Positions 1-8,827 of a DNA stretch of 64,000 bases are shown piece by piece. Position 1 is the first letter of the stretch. Each line of letters starts with the position of its first letter. Source of the stretch: RI-153 sp041391225 (GTDB lineage Bacteria; Chloroflexota; Anaerolineae; Caldilineales; Caldilineaceae). The stretch is taken from NCBI GenBank assembly GCA_041391225.1, contig JAWKOL010000032.1, positions 17,702-81,701 of the forward strand, written 5' to 3'. Below the pieces are notes generated by a model. The model did not search any database. It was not told the DNA's origin and saw only the letters and a list, made by a program, of their open reading frames with translations. The position numbers and the translations under genes are program-made.

Positions 1-44
1 AATCCCCCAAAACCTAGATTTCTAGACGGCTTGTCAGCCAGTTG

Positions 45-90
45 CAAGACGCCGGACGCCTCTGATGGCGTCCGGCGTCTTGACTTTTGC
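45..90. terminator. Hairpin terminator upstream of lepB
   Basis: A perfect 16-bp inverted repeat (45-60 with 67-82, 6-nt loop) is followed by a short T-rich stretch. It probably ends a gene lying left of the window. The rest of 1-228 shows no gene, only the likely promoter region of the next gene. Confidence 0.6.
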
Positions 91-228
91 CATAATTGGT
101 TGTATTTCTGTAATAGTACTTCGGTCACATCGAAGAAAAGTGCAATTTGATGGTAGTGTACAGATCTCCACACGAACATTTTGCAGGGCCAGAAGTAAGA
201 AGTGTTCGGCAGTTGAGAAGGAAATCCC

Positions 229-855
229 GTGATAGACGCCAATCTCCCCGCTCACGATGAACCGACAGACGCTATCGTCCTGCCGCAGCCGCAACCTATG
301 CCGGACGTGGTGGAGCAGCCTGCTGCACCGAGAACCCGCTCAGAACTGGAACGATTTGTCTCTGATCTGATTCAGATCGCGGTGCCGTCGGTGATCCTGG
401 CCGTGGTGATCCACATCTTCCTGGCGCAGGCAACGGTTGTCTATGGGCAGAGCATGGAGCCAAGCCTGCACCCCACCGAGCGGTTGGTGATCGAAAATGT
501 CAGCTACTATTTCAATTCACCGCAACGCCACGATATCGTGGTCCTCGATCTGGCGCAGATGCCCGAATTGTTGATTAAACGCGTCATCGGGTTGCCGGGT
601 GATACGATTGAAATCCGCGACGGTGTTGTCTTCGTCGATGGCAAAGCACAGGACGAAACCTTTGTCTCCATCCCGGGTGACACGCAGTATGGCCCCATTT
701 CGCTGCGCCCCATGACCTACTTTGTGATGGGTGACAACCGCATCAACAGCAACGACAGCCGCTCCTTCGGGCCGGTGGATCGTAGCTCGATTGTGGGGCG
801 GGCGTGGCTGCGTTACTGGCCCTTCCGCCAATTCCGCGTGTTCGACTCCCGGTAA
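229..855 (+). CDS. lepB: Signal peptidase I
   Basis: Type I signal peptidase (S26 family), which removes signal peptides from secreted proteins at the outer face of the membrane. The protein has 208 residues with a Pro-rich cytoplasmic N-terminus of about 45 residues and one membrane segment (about 47-70). The catalytic Ser75 lies in QSMEPSLHP and the general-base Lys117 in LIKRVIGLPGD; the conserved MGDNR...NDSRSFGPV box follows. The start is GTG at 229, after AGAAGGAAA. A leader peptidase suits a window rich in secreted proteins, but it is not obviously in an operon with them. Confidence 0.93.
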   Translation: MIDANLPAHDEPTDAIVLPQPQPMPDVVEQPAAPRTRSELERFVSDLIQIAVPSVILAVVIHIFLAQATVVYGQSMEPSLHPTERLVIENVSYYFNSPQRHDIVVLDLAQMPELLIKRVIGLPGDTIEIRDGVVFVDGKAQDETFVSIPGDTQYGPISLRPMTYFVMGDNRINSNDSRSFGPVDRSSIVGRAWLRYWPFRQFRVFDSR

Positions 856-885
856 TGTCTCTTCTAACTCCCCACAAGCAGTGAT

Positions 886-2658
886 ATGACCTCCAAACGT
901 TGGAGTACCACCACCAAGATCATTGTCTCCAGCTTGCTGGCTGTGTTGGCGATCTTGCTGTTGATCACCTTCCGCGCCATGATCCGGCCCACGATCATTG
1001 TGCTGCTGCTCACTTTCCTGCTCTACCAGCCGGTGAACTGGGTGCAACAACGCACGGCATGGAGTCGCGGCATCTCGATCATTGCCGTCTACTTCGGGGT
1101 GGTGGTGTTGCTGTTGGTGGCGCCGGCCATCTTCATTCCGCGGCTGGTCGATTCGGTGGAATCGCTGATCGTGGTGCTGGATACGCTGGTGTTCGACTTG
1201 CAGACGGCGTCGGCGGCGCCGATCCTCAGCCTGGGTGACTACGAACTCAGTGTAAACATCCTCTTTCAACAACTGGGCGAGGTGCTGCAAAGCATTCTGT
1301 CGCCCGCGGCGGCAGGCGCACTGGGCTTCGCGCTCACCCTGACGACCACGGTGTTGACCACCGTCTACGTGCTGGTGCTGAGCTTCTGGCTGCTCAAAGA
1401 CATGAACAAGCTACAGCGCATGGTGCTGCAAGCGCTCCCCGCCGACTATGCCGAAGATCTACGTCGCATCGGCGCCGAGTTGGGCGCCATCTGGATCGCA
1501 TTCCTGCGCGGACAACTTGTGCTCGGCATCGTCATCGGTGTGGTGACGTGGATTGCCATGTCGATTGTGGGTCTGCCCAATGCGGCTGGGCTGGCGCTGC
1601 TGGCCGGCATCATGGAATTTCTGCCCACCGTTGGCCCGGGGATCAGCGGTGCAGTCGGCACGCTGGTTGCACTCTTCCAGGGATCGACCTGGCTGCCCAT
1701 CAACAATGTTATCTTCGCATTGATTGTGTTGGGGCTGTACGTGGTCATCACCCAAGTTGAGAGCGTCTACCTGATCCCGCGGTTGGTGGGGCGGCGCGTT
1801 CACCTGCACCCGGCGGTGACGTTCACCGGCATCATCAGCGCGGCGGTGGTATTCGGCGTGTTAGGTGTCCTCTTGATCACGCCGACTATTGCCAGCGTGC
1901 GCGTCTTGTTGATGTATGTCCTGCGCAAGCTGCGCGATCAGGAACCGTTCAAGAAGACCTACGTGCAGACGGGCGTGCGCATTCCCGGCTTGATTGCAGG
2001 GCACCGCATCGAGGGTGTCGCCTTCGATTTGGATGGCACGCTCACCGAACTGGACTGGCGTTTCGCCGATGACATGGCGCACCGCTTCCAGCAACTGGAA
2101 CGTATCTGGCCGCAGGCGCAGCGTCATCAGTTCTTTCAGTGGGTGATGGCGATCCTCGAAGGGCCGATTTTGCGCTGGATTGGGCTGTTGAGCTGGCTCC
2201 AACTGCACGAAGACATCCGGCGCATGATGCCGTGGCTCAATCGCATGCGCGGCTACCCCGACGCCGACGAATTGAGATTGCAGGTTGGTGTGCGCGAACT
2301 GCTGCTGGATCTTTCTCATTCGTACCGGCTGGGTTTGATCACCTCGCGCACTTGCGACGAAATGGCACATTTTTACCAGGCAAATGATCTGTCGGAACAG
2401 CTATTCAGCGCCGTGATCACACGGGACGAAGTGCGTACCTTTGCCCCCGAGAGCGAGGGCATCCGCAAGACGCTGGAGAAGATGGAGATCGAGGCGGATC
2501 AGCTGCTGATCCTCAGCGACTCGGAGATGAACCTGCGCGCTGCCCAGGCGGTTGGGGTGGTGCAATGTGGGGTCAACACCGGATTAGGCAGCAATCGGCA
2601 GTTCAGCGACGCGGATCTTGTGTTGGAGCACCCCTCCGATCTCAAGCGCTGGCTGTGA
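886..2658 (+). CDS. AI-2E family transporter fused to HAD-superfamily hydrolase
   Basis: Residues 1 to about 355 are a multi-pass membrane protein of the AI-2E/TqsA-YdiK family, with repeated hydrophobic segments and the family-typical region around GIMEFLPTVGPGISG. Residues from about 370 to 590 form a soluble HAD hydrolase: motif I is FDLDGTLTELD with nucleophile Asp381 and Asp383, a Ser/Thr motif II lies in GLITSRTCDE, a motif III Lys candidate lies in KTLEKMEIEAD, and motif IV is LILSDSEMN. Both halves are in one uninterrupted frame and look complete. The pairing is unusual; the permease substrate and phosphatase substrate cannot be read from the sequence. A HAD domain on a permease suggests that transported or signalling phosphorylated molecules are dephosphorylated at the membrane (inference). 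Confidence 0.85.
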   Translation: MTSKRWSTTTKIIVSSLLAVLAILLLITFRAMIRPTIIVLLLTFLLYQPVNWVQQRTAWSRGISIIAVYFGVVVLLLVAPAIFIPRLVDSVESLIVVLDTLVFDLQTASAAPILSLGDYELSVNILFQQLGEVLQSILSPAAAGALGFALTLTTTVLTTVYVLVLSFWLLKDMNKLQRMVLQALPADYAEDLRRIGAELGAIWIAFLRGQLVLGIVIGVVTWIAMSIVGLPNAAGLALLAGIMEFLPTVGPGISGAVGTLVALFQGSTWLPINNVIFALIVLGLYVVITQVESVYLIPRLVGRRVHLHPAVTFTGIISAAVVFGVLGVLLITPTIASVRVLLMYVLRKLRDQEPFKKTYVQTGVRIPGLIAGHRIEGVAFDLDGTLTELDWRFADDMAHRFQQLERIWPQAQRHQFFQWVMAILEGPILRWIGLLSWLQLHEDIRRMMPWLNRMRGYPDADELRLQVGVRELLLDLSHSYRLGLITSRTCDEMAHFYQANDLSEQLFSAVITRDEVRTFAPESEGIRKTLEKMEIEADQLLILSDSEMNLRAAQAVGVVQCGVNTGLGSNRQFSDADLVLEHPSDLKRWL

Positions 2659-2788
2659 TGTGGGTGGCTGATCCTGCGCGCATCAATTCGGAATTGACCT
2701 TGCGGTATCTTCTCGGCAACACTGATACACTAATCGACAGAGAAAACGCACCCGGCGCAATGATCTGTTTGCCTCCGGAAGGATGATA

Positions 2789-3091
2789 ATGGTTAAAGTA
2801 CTTTTCAGTTATGATATGGTGCAAGGCCGCGAAGAAGACTGCCAGCGCTACGTGATGCAGACCCTGGCCCCAGGGCTGGCGCGCCTCGGCCTGCGCATCA
2901 GCGACGCCTGGTACACGCTGTGGGGCGTCGGCACGCCGCAGATCCTGGGCGGCGGTGTCCTTGAAGACGAAGAGGATGCTGCGCATCTGCTCCAATCCAG
3001 CGAGTGGGAGAAGTTGATGGACGGCCTCGAACCCTTCGTCGAGAACCTGAACATCCGCGTTGTCAACGCGGACAGCCGTTTCCAGTTCTGA
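2789..3091 (+). CDS. Small hypothetical protein, possible dimeric alpha/beta-barrel (NIPSNAP/ABM-like)
   Basis: About 100 residues. ATG 2789 is preferred over ATG 2783 because GGAAGG at 2777-2782 is then 6 nt upstream. The start (VKVLFSYDMVQGREEDCQRY) resembles dimeric alpha/beta-barrel proteins of the NIPSNAP/EthD type, which begin with a beta strand and an AEEF-like helix, but no catalytic residue can be assigned. It ends 5 nt before the next gene, so the two are probably co-transcribed. Confidence 0.6.
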   Translation: MVKVLFSYDMVQGREEDCQRYVMQTLAPGLARLGLRISDAWYTLWGVGTPQILGGGVLEDEEDAAHLLQSSEWEKLMDGLEPFVENLNIRVVNADSRFQF

Positions 3092-3096
3092 TCCTC

Positions 3097-3807
3097 ATGT
3101 CCAACCAGGCGGCTTCGAGAACCGATTCTGCGCAGAAACCCCTGGCGTTGCTGGTGGTGCTGGAAAATGTAGGGCATATCGTCGGCTTGAATCTGCCGCA
3201 GTGGGCGATGGACACCATCGACTACGTCACCGAAGAGTACGCCAAGCTTCGCCTGCGTCAACTGGGCGCCTACAACCGCTACCATCACGTAGAAATCCTC
3301 GAAGATGAACAGGTGAACGGCCCCGAGTGGGCAACGACGCTGGTCCGATTGAGCCTCACCCATCGCGTCGATCAACTGCTCCTCGTCCACGGCCAAGACT
3401 GTTCCCTCGTCGGGTACAAGGGCAAAACCCACATCGACAACCGCACATTCGCCCCGTTGCTCAGCGCCTACGCCGTCAACCCAGATCTGTTGGATTTGCG
3501 CATGGTGTATGGGCTGAATTGTCATGGCGTGAGCCTGGCGCCGCTATGGATGGCGTTGGGCGCTGCGGTTGTCAACGGCTCGGCGGGGGTGAACTGGCTA
3601 CCGGAGCCAAGTCTCAGCATCTTCTTACAGCGTTGGCTCAACGGCTTCCCCTTTAGCCGGGCGGTGGCCGACAGCAACCGCTGGGCCATCGACATCGGCA
3701 AGCGCATCTGGCACAACGATCCCCACGGCAACGAAGATCCCCACATCGCCGGCAGCCGCCAGATCATCTTCGGTCACCACGATCTCACCATCAACTCGCG
3801 CCGATGA
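3097..3807 (+). CDS. Unknown protein with possible clan-CD (caspase-like) His/Cys pattern
   Basis: 236 residues from ATG 3097, 5 nt after the preceding stop; an upstream in-frame Met at 3004 lies inside that gene and is rejected. I do not recognise the family. A hydrophobic strand ending in VHGQD and, about 45 residues later, another ending in LNCHG are spaced as the His-Gly and Cys of caspase/CHAT-type clan-CD folds, followed by APLWMALGAAVVNGSAG, which resembles the Ala/Gly-rich segment after the catalytic Cys. The N-terminus is a strand (ALLVVLENVG) followed by a helix. No signal peptide is visible. The peptidase idea is an inference from the pattern only. Confidence 0.7.
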   Translation: MSNQAASRTDSAQKPLALLVVLENVGHIVGLNLPQWAMDTIDYVTEEYAKLRLRQLGAYNRYHHVEILEDEQVNGPEWATTLVRLSLTHRVDQLLLVHGQDCSLVGYKGKTHIDNRTFAPLLSAYAVNPDLLDLRMVYGLNCHGVSLAPLWMALGAAVVNGSAGVNWLPEPSLSIFLQRWLNGFPFSRAVADSNRWAIDIGKRIWHNDPHGNEDPHIAGSRQIIFGHHDLTINSRR

Positions 3808-4016
3808 TTCCTGCCGACATCCCCCATCTTTGTTAGCGCGCTGCTGACCATCCTCTGACATTTTGTTAATCCCACACAGACGCCCGTCTAACGCAGGCGG
3901 GCTAAGCTGTAGATGTGCGTTGCGAAAGAGACAAACGTTCGTGAAACGTGCAACGCCGAAACATCTATTAGACCTGTTCGTGATTTCTTGCCGAACTTGC
4001 TCAAGGAGGAAACAAA

Positions 4017-4496
4017 ATGACAAGGATTGTACGTTGGGACCCATTCCGTGACATGTTGGCGATGCGCGGCCAGATGGATCGCATCATGGACGAGTGGCTC
4101 AAGGAATCGAACGGCGCCGAAAACGGTGAGAATGGACACAGCATCAACACCATGCGGCTTGCCCTTGACGTCAGCGAAAATGACAACGCCTTCGTCGTGA
4201 AGGCTTCAGTGCCGGGTGTCCACCCAGAAGATCTGGAGATCAACTTCAACGAGAACACCCTCACCATCCAGGGCGAGACGAAGGAAGATCGAACCGAGGA
4301 GAGCGAGCGCTATCACCTGCGCGAACGCCGCTTTGGCCGCTTTGTGCGCAGCATGACGGTGCCGGTGGCCGTCGACGCCGACGCCATCGACGCCCAGTAC
4401 GACAACGGCGTGCTCACCCTCACGTTGCCTAAGGCCGAAGAGACCAAGCCACGCAAGATCAACGTGCGCACCGCACAGCAACTCGTCGAAGCCTAA
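4017..4496 (+). CDS. Small heat-shock protein, Hsp20 family
   Basis: 159-residue alpha-crystallin-domain chaperone that holds unfolding proteins. The N-terminus (RWDPFRDMLAMRGQMDRIMDEW) is typical. The crystallin domain spans about residues 42-145, including VKASVPGVHPEDLEI, the FGRF segment and GVLTLTLPK, the usual Hsp20 closing strand. A strong AAGGAGG box sits 7 nt before the ATG. It stands alone, with its own terminator; no CIRCE operator was found upstream. Confidence 0.95.
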   Translation: MTRIVRWDPFRDMLAMRGQMDRIMDEWLKESNGAENGENGHSINTMRLALDVSENDNAFVVKASVPGVHPEDLEINFNENTLTIQGETKEDRTEESERYHLRERRFGRFVRSMTVPVAVDADAIDAQYDNGVLTLTLPKAEETKPRKINVRTAQQLVEA

Positions 4497-4519
4497 GATT
4501 CGAGCCTGAAGATCAGAAA

Positions 4520-4552
4520 AGCCCGGCCCTGCAGATGGGGCCGGGCTTTTTC
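4520..4552 (+). terminator. Rho-independent terminator of hsp20
   Basis: The GC-rich stem GCCCGGCCC (4521-4529) pairs with GGGCCGGGC (4538-4546) across an 8-nt loop and runs straight into five T residues. It lies 24 nt after the hsp20 stop codon. Confidence 0.9.
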
Positions 4553-5001
4553 GTCTTTACCCAAGAATTTGCCCCAGAAAGAGATAACCCGCTGTCGGCT
4601 TCACACGCCAACAGCGGGATCTCGGAGGATGGTACAAGGAGAGAAGAAAGAGGAATAGGCGGAATTCCCACTGCGAAACCTACCCCACAAGATTTCGCAT
4701 TCCCAACCTATTGGTTGCTATCTTAGCATCGGTAGCCAGCACGGACATTGTGCAGATTATACAAACATTCCCCAGCTTCGGTGTGCGACTTTGCAGATAA
4801 CCATGACACGCCGCGTCTCTCTCCAAGCATTGCCTGTGCATCTTGCTACATAGCAGCGGCGCGTGTTGTGGACACGGCTAGGAAGAAACACGGATCTACT
4901 TCAAAAATCCGTGTTTTCCCGATCCGTGTCCACAAGCAACTCTACTGCCGAATATGCTACAATAGCCCAACGTGATTGAATCTCTATCAAAGGAACGTTT
5001 C
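4553..5001. other. Non-coding gap before selD with two inverted repeats
   Basis: No convincing gene. A short inverted repeat pairs 4588-4595 with 4611-4618. A nested palindrome pairs TTGTGGACACGG (4866-4877) with CCGTGTCCACAA (4924-4935), enclosing AACACGGAT (4887-4895) and ATCCGTGTT (4907-4915). The CACGGAT word recurs in other gaps of the window (around 6160, 26780, 27055, 42985). The selD promoter must lie here but cannot be placed with confidence. Confidence 0.6.
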
Positions 5002-6108
5002 GTGGCACACAATCCACGCGCCTTGACCTCGATGGTCGCCTGCGCCGGTTGAGCATCTAAGCTACCGCCAGGGGCGCTGTCGCAGGTCGTGCGACAACTA
5101 GCCGGTCTCTTCCCGGCAACTGAATATCCTGAGATGATGGTGGGACTTGGCGAACCGGACGACGCCGCCGTCTATCGTTTGGACGCTCAGCGGGCGCTGA
5201 TCACCACAACCGACTTCTTCACGCCGGTTGTGGACGATCCGTGGCTGTACGGCTCCATCGCGGCGGCCAACGCCATGAGCGACGTCTACGCCATGGGCGG
5301 CGATGTGCTCTTCTGCCTCAACATAGCCGGCTTCCCCGAAGACCTGCCCGGCGAAACCGTGGCGCAGATCTTCAGCGGCGGCGCGGCCAAGGTACGCGAG
5401 GCCGGGGCTGCGATTGCCGGCGGACACACGGTCACCAGCCCCGAGCCGTTCTACGGGCTAAGCGTCACCGGGGTGATCCACCCCGATCAGGTGATGCGCA
5501 AAGGCGGCGCACAGCCGGGTGATCTGCTGGTGCTTACCAAGCCGCTGGGTACGGGTGTGATTTCCACCGCCGCCAAGTTGGTAGGGCCACAAGCCGCACG
5601 CGGACAACGCATCCTGCGCCGGCTGCTGCGCAAGCCGATGCTGGACATTTCGCATCTCGAAAGCGCCATCCAGTCGATGGCGCGGCTCAATCGCGCCGCG
5701 TCGCAGGCAGCGCGGACGGCCCAGGTGCGCAGCGCCACCGACGTCACCGGCTTTGGGCTACTGGGCCATGCGGCGGAGATGGTACTGGCCAACGGCCAGC
5801 AGACAGGCCTGTCCATCCGCGCCGAAGACGTTCCGCTGTTGCCTGGCGCCGTCACCTACACTGAGGCAGGCTACATCACACGCGGCAGCACGCGCAACCC
5901 CGGTCACTACGGCCATGCGGTGCGGATGCACGAACATGTCGCGCCTGTGTTGCAGACGTTGTTGTGGGAATCGGAGACCAGTGGGGGGCTTCTGTTGGCG
6001 CTACCGGCAACGCAGAGATCGACATTCGAGGATCAATGTGCTGCCACGGGCCAACCGTTTTGGATCATCGGCGAGGTGATCGATCAACCGGGGATCGAAG
6101 TTCGTTGA
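5002..6108 (+). CDS. selD: Selenide, water dikinase (SelD) containing selenocysteine
   Basis: Makes selenophosphate from selenide and ATP, the selenium donor for selenocysteine. The conserved frame extends upstream of 5089 through an in-frame TGA (5050-5052) to GTG 5002, which has AAAGGAA 6 nt upstream. The N-terminus then reads LTSMVACAG-U-ASKLPPG. The UGA is codon 17 and Lys is codon 20, exactly the spacing of the catalytic Cys17/Lys20 in E. coli SelD, so UGA most likely encodes selenocysteine. The product is 368 residues, a normal length. The ATP-binding core is intact: Asp-rich GEPDDAAVY, TTTDFFTPVVDDPW, AAANAMSDVYAMGG and the GGHT segment. A hairpin just after the UGA fits a bacterial SECIS. 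A gene caller starting at 5089 would miss the active site. No selA, selB or selC is in the window. Confidence 0.93.
5053..5090 (+). promoter_or_regulatory. Candidate bacterial SECIS hairpin in selD
   Basis: Downstream of the UGA at 5050-5052, ACC-GC-CAG (5064-5071) can pair with CTG-(TC)-GC-(A)-GGT (5077-5087), leaving the apical loop GGGCG at 5072-5076. The loop lies 20-24 nt after the UGA and carries G residues, as SelB-binding bacterial SECIS elements do. The pairing was drawn by hand; no folding energy was computed. Confidence 0.6.
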
Positions 6109-6144
6109 GCAGGAATCAGCGGGAAAACGATTCACGAAGGCAAA

Positions 6145-6235
6145 GAAAAAGAGGGACACGGATTGCACGGATTTTCAGGACTTTCTGAAAAGCCCTTCAG
6201 GCTTTTCTCTCTCGTCCTGTCAATCCTGGAATCCG
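6145..6235. repeat. Dispersed CACGGATT-type repeat after selD
   Basis: The gap after selD holds GGACACGGATT plus the nested hairpin AGCCCTTCAGGCTTTT and related words seen again at 26775-26800, 27055-27066 and 42975-42990. There is no coding potential. A short stem near 6190-6206 followed by T residues might also serve as a terminator. Confidence 0.5.
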
Positions 6236-6310
6236 CATCCCTCTCGATTCCCTGTTTCGTGTACTGTCAATGCCAGTGCTTGGCAATACCTGTCGAGAGG
6301 TGAACGACCG

Positions 6311-7266
6311 TTACCGCTCCGATGAACGGTCGTCGTACGGGGCGTTGCCGTAGCGGCTCTCGTACCCACGATCATCGAAGCTGGAGCGCTCTGTCGGCGC
6401 GTCGTCGTCTTCGTCGGGTTCAATGTAGCGTGGATCGGGATACGCGTAATTCGGGCGGGTGTAGCGTTCCCCCGGCTCTTCGAAGACAGGCGCCGACTGG
6501 GCTTCTTCCGGCGTCGCCCGGCTGATGGGCGGCGGCGGCGGTGTCACCGCCGGGGCAGGGGCTGTGGTGGTGGCGCCACGGCTTGCCGCCTCTCGCAACG
6601 CACTGACCGTCGGCGAATGGACGGGCATGGGGCGGGGCGCACGTTCGGGTACCGGCACGGCCGTGCTGCGTGCGTCCCAACGCAGCAGGCGCACAGTAGC
6701 AAAGCCCAGGGTCGAATAAAGCCCCAACGTGATTATGGTGAATAGCGTATTCAGAAGCCAGATGATAAAGTACTGTCCGCCGGTCCTTCAAATTGCAGCG
6801 GGCTACCGTCCAGATGCGTGTGCGAAACGATGTAGCGGCGCACACGTACGTATCCCCAGAATGCGTAGATGCCCAACGTTAAAATCGAGAAGAAACCAAG
6901 CAGGAACTGCTCGAAGAAAAGATCAATGGCGTCGCCGCGGTACTCCAGGCGCTGACCGGTGGGCAGAATCGTGTGGGCGTATTCCCAGCGCAACAGCCGT
7001 GTCCACGCAAAACCCAGGATCGCATAAAGCCCCAGGGTGATGATGGTCAAAGCGCCGATAATGAGAAACTCCACAAACGCCTGCCCGCCACTGCCGTCGA
7101 ACTGGAGCGGACGATCATCGTAGTAAGTGCGTGTGACGATCACTCGTTTGTAGCGTGCATACCCCCAGGGGATGTAGATGCCGAGGGTGATGATTGACAA
7201 CAGGGTGATCAGGAGCAGGTTGCCGAAAATGTCGATCCACCGGCCACGAAATTCCAGGTTGTGCAT
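6311..7266 (-). CDS. DUF898 (YjgN-like) membrane protein, frameshifted
   Basis: Poly-topic membrane protein of unknown role built from repeats of a DUF898 unit: a hydrophobic helix with ITLGIY/ITLGLY, then WGYARYKR or LRW, then a strand LQFDG/LEYRG. Reading from 7266, the first frame ends at 6751 after LQFEGPADS. Moving one base near 6780 restores GGQYFIIWLLNTLF and ITLGLYSTLGF, exactly matching the second repeat (SGGQAFVEFLII...ITLGLYAILGF), and continues to 6311. One base is therefore missing near 6780. The C-terminal third is a Pro/Ala- then Asp/Tyr/Arg-rich, probably disordered tail. Confidence 0.8.
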
Positions 7267-7408
7267 CGAGCCGTCCCTTTCACACGGTGGGGGGCGAATA
7301 AAGAGGAATGCAGGATTGCAGAAGCAACGTAAAGAAAGTATAGCTTACACTGTCAAGCATGACAAGCTTCTGTCAGAATACCTATTGTAGACAAGGGCTT
7401 CGGCCAAC

Positions 7409-8056
7409 ATGGACTCTTCCAGCGACTTGCTGCCGTATACCAACACATCACTGACCAAACTCGTCGATGCCTGCCTGCACGGTGACGCCGAAGCCTGGCA
7501 TGAACTGATCCGACGTTACGCCAAACTCGTCCACTCCGTCCCTGTACGCTATGGGTTGGCCCCGATGGAAGTCGACGACATTGGCCAGGAAGTCTTTTTC
7601 ATCCTCACGCAAAATCTCCACCAGATCGAAGACCCCGAACGGTTGCCGTCTTGGTTGCTCACCACAGCTCGCCGCGCCACGTGGCGCATGATCCAGAAGC
7701 GGCGCCGAGAACACCCCAGCGACGCCGGCGCCCTCAGCGACGACGCCGGCGACGAACGCACGCCCCATGATGTCAACGAAACATCGAACACCGTTCTTGG
7801 TACTGTTGCGCCCAGCATGCACGAACTGCTGGAAAACTGGAACCAACAGGATGCGCTCACCCAGGGGTTGGCGCAGTTGGACGACCGCTGCCGAGATCTG
7901 CTGTTGTTGCTCTTTCTCGACCACAACGAACCTTCGTACGAAGACATCGGCGAACAGATGCAGATGCCCACAGGCAGCATCGGCCCCACGCGCAACCGCT
8001 GCCTGCGCAAACTGCGCTCCATCCTCGAAAGCCTCGGCTATTCAAACCTATTTTGA
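7409..8056 (+). CDS. ECF-type RNA polymerase sigma factor
   Basis: 215 residues. Region 2 spans about residues 25-102 (AWHELIRRYAKLVHSVPVRYGL, then the DDIGQEVFFIL core helix and the LPSWLLTTARRATWRMI segment that contacts the -10 element). A variable acidic linker follows. Region 4 spans about 147-208 with a helix-turn-helix in PSYEDIGEQMQMPTGSIGPTRNRCLRKL. It heads a block with a zinc-finger protein and a CHAT-TPR protease. Sigma factors of this kind usually activate their own cluster when released from a partner; the target promoters are not identifiable here. Confidence 0.92.
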   Translation: MDSSSDLLPYTNTSLTKLVDACLHGDAEAWHELIRRYAKLVHSVPVRYGLAPMEVDDIGQEVFFILTQNLHQIEDPERLPSWLLTTARRATWRMIQKRRREHPSDAGALSDDAGDERTPHDVNETSNTVLGTVAPSMHELLENWNQQDALTQGLAQLDDRCRDLLLLLFLDHNEPSYEDIGEQMQMPTGSIGPTRNRCLRKLRSILESLGYSNLF

Positions 8057-8200
8057 TCCGTAACCGTCGCTTTCACACGGTATGACGTCGATCATACACG
8101 TGAGATTGCGCAGGATAGGCTGAATCGCATGTATTTTTCGCCCAGTTTCGTGTCTCCTCTGAATAGAAGATGTATGGCAAACGTATGATTTGCGCAGAAA

Positions 8201-8827
8201 ATGGAATCCCCCAAGCGAGGAGATATGGAACACCTGTCCGAAGATCAACTCTATGCTGCGGCCTTTGACAATGCCGAGGCCGATATACTCGCTCATGTCG
8301 AGCAGTGCAGCGTCTGCCAGGGGCAGTTGACATCGCTCCAAAAGCTGGCGCGGGCCTTTGCCGTGGCGCGTAGCGCACAACCAAGCGACGATCAGATTGA
8401 ACGCTATCGCCAGATGGTCGCCAATTTTCAGCCGAAAGCATCGTCTCTATCGTCCTGGGTTGCACAACTGAGCGCCACGCTATTACAGGACAGCCGACAG
8501 CGCCTTGCATTGCAGGGCGTCCGCAGCGGCGGGCAACAGGCGTACCGTCTGCTCTACACCGCCGCCACCGTAGACATCGAACTCCTCGTCGATGCGCTTG
8601 GTTCGACACGCCAGATCGAAGGCGAAGTGCTGCCGGTGACCGACGCCGACATGCACCCGCCACTGCTCATCGAACTCCACGCCGAGCAGCCTGAACAGGT
8701 GTGGACGGCAGAAAGCAACGCGCAGGGACGATTCCACCTCGACGGCCTGGGGCTAGGCTCGTATGATCTGGTGATCACCCCGGCAACAGGACCGTCGTTA
8801 CGCATCGAGGGAATTCACATTACGTGA
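8201..8827 (+). CDS. Soluble zinc-finger protein, putative anti-sigma factor
   Basis: 208 residues, or 200 if ATG 8225 is used. The N-terminal HVEQCSVC with its preceding helix matches the H-x3-C-x2-C core of zf-HC2 anti-sigma factors. No membrane helix is present, so unlike most such proteins it would be cytosolic. The C-terminal half (about 120-208) is beta-rich: IEGEVLP, LLIELHAEQ, NAQGRFHLDGLGLGSYDLVI, resembling a carboxypeptidase-regulatory/Ig-like fold. It overlaps the CHAT gene by 4 nt (GTGA), implying translational coupling. The partner role to the adjacent sigma factor is an inference from context and the zinc-finger motif. Confidence 0.82.
   Translation: MESPKRGDMEHLSEDQLYAAAFDNAEADILAHVEQCSVCQGQLTSLQKLARAFAVARSAQPSDDQIERYRQMVANFQPKASSLSSWVAQLSATLLQDSRQRLALQGVRSGGQQAYRLLYTAATVDIELLVDALGSTRQIEGEVLPVTDADMHPPLLIELHAEQPEQVWTAESNAQGRFHLDGLGLGSYDLVITPATGPSLRIEGIHIT

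Noticed and set aside
517..1290. 257-codon antisense frame over lepB and the permease.
   Set aside because: His/Gln/Arg-rich shadow of well-supported genes; no ribosome site.
3004..3096. Upstream Met extension of the 3097 gene.
   Set aside because: It lies wholly within the preceding small gene in another frame. ATG 3097 sits 5 nt after that gene's stop.
4585..4700. Possible tRNA-Sec (TTCACA loop within an inverted repeat followed by GGAGGATGG) near selD.
   Set aside because: The stem around the loop does not extend into D, T and acceptor arms, and no 3' sequence pairs with GGAGGATGG at tRNA distance.
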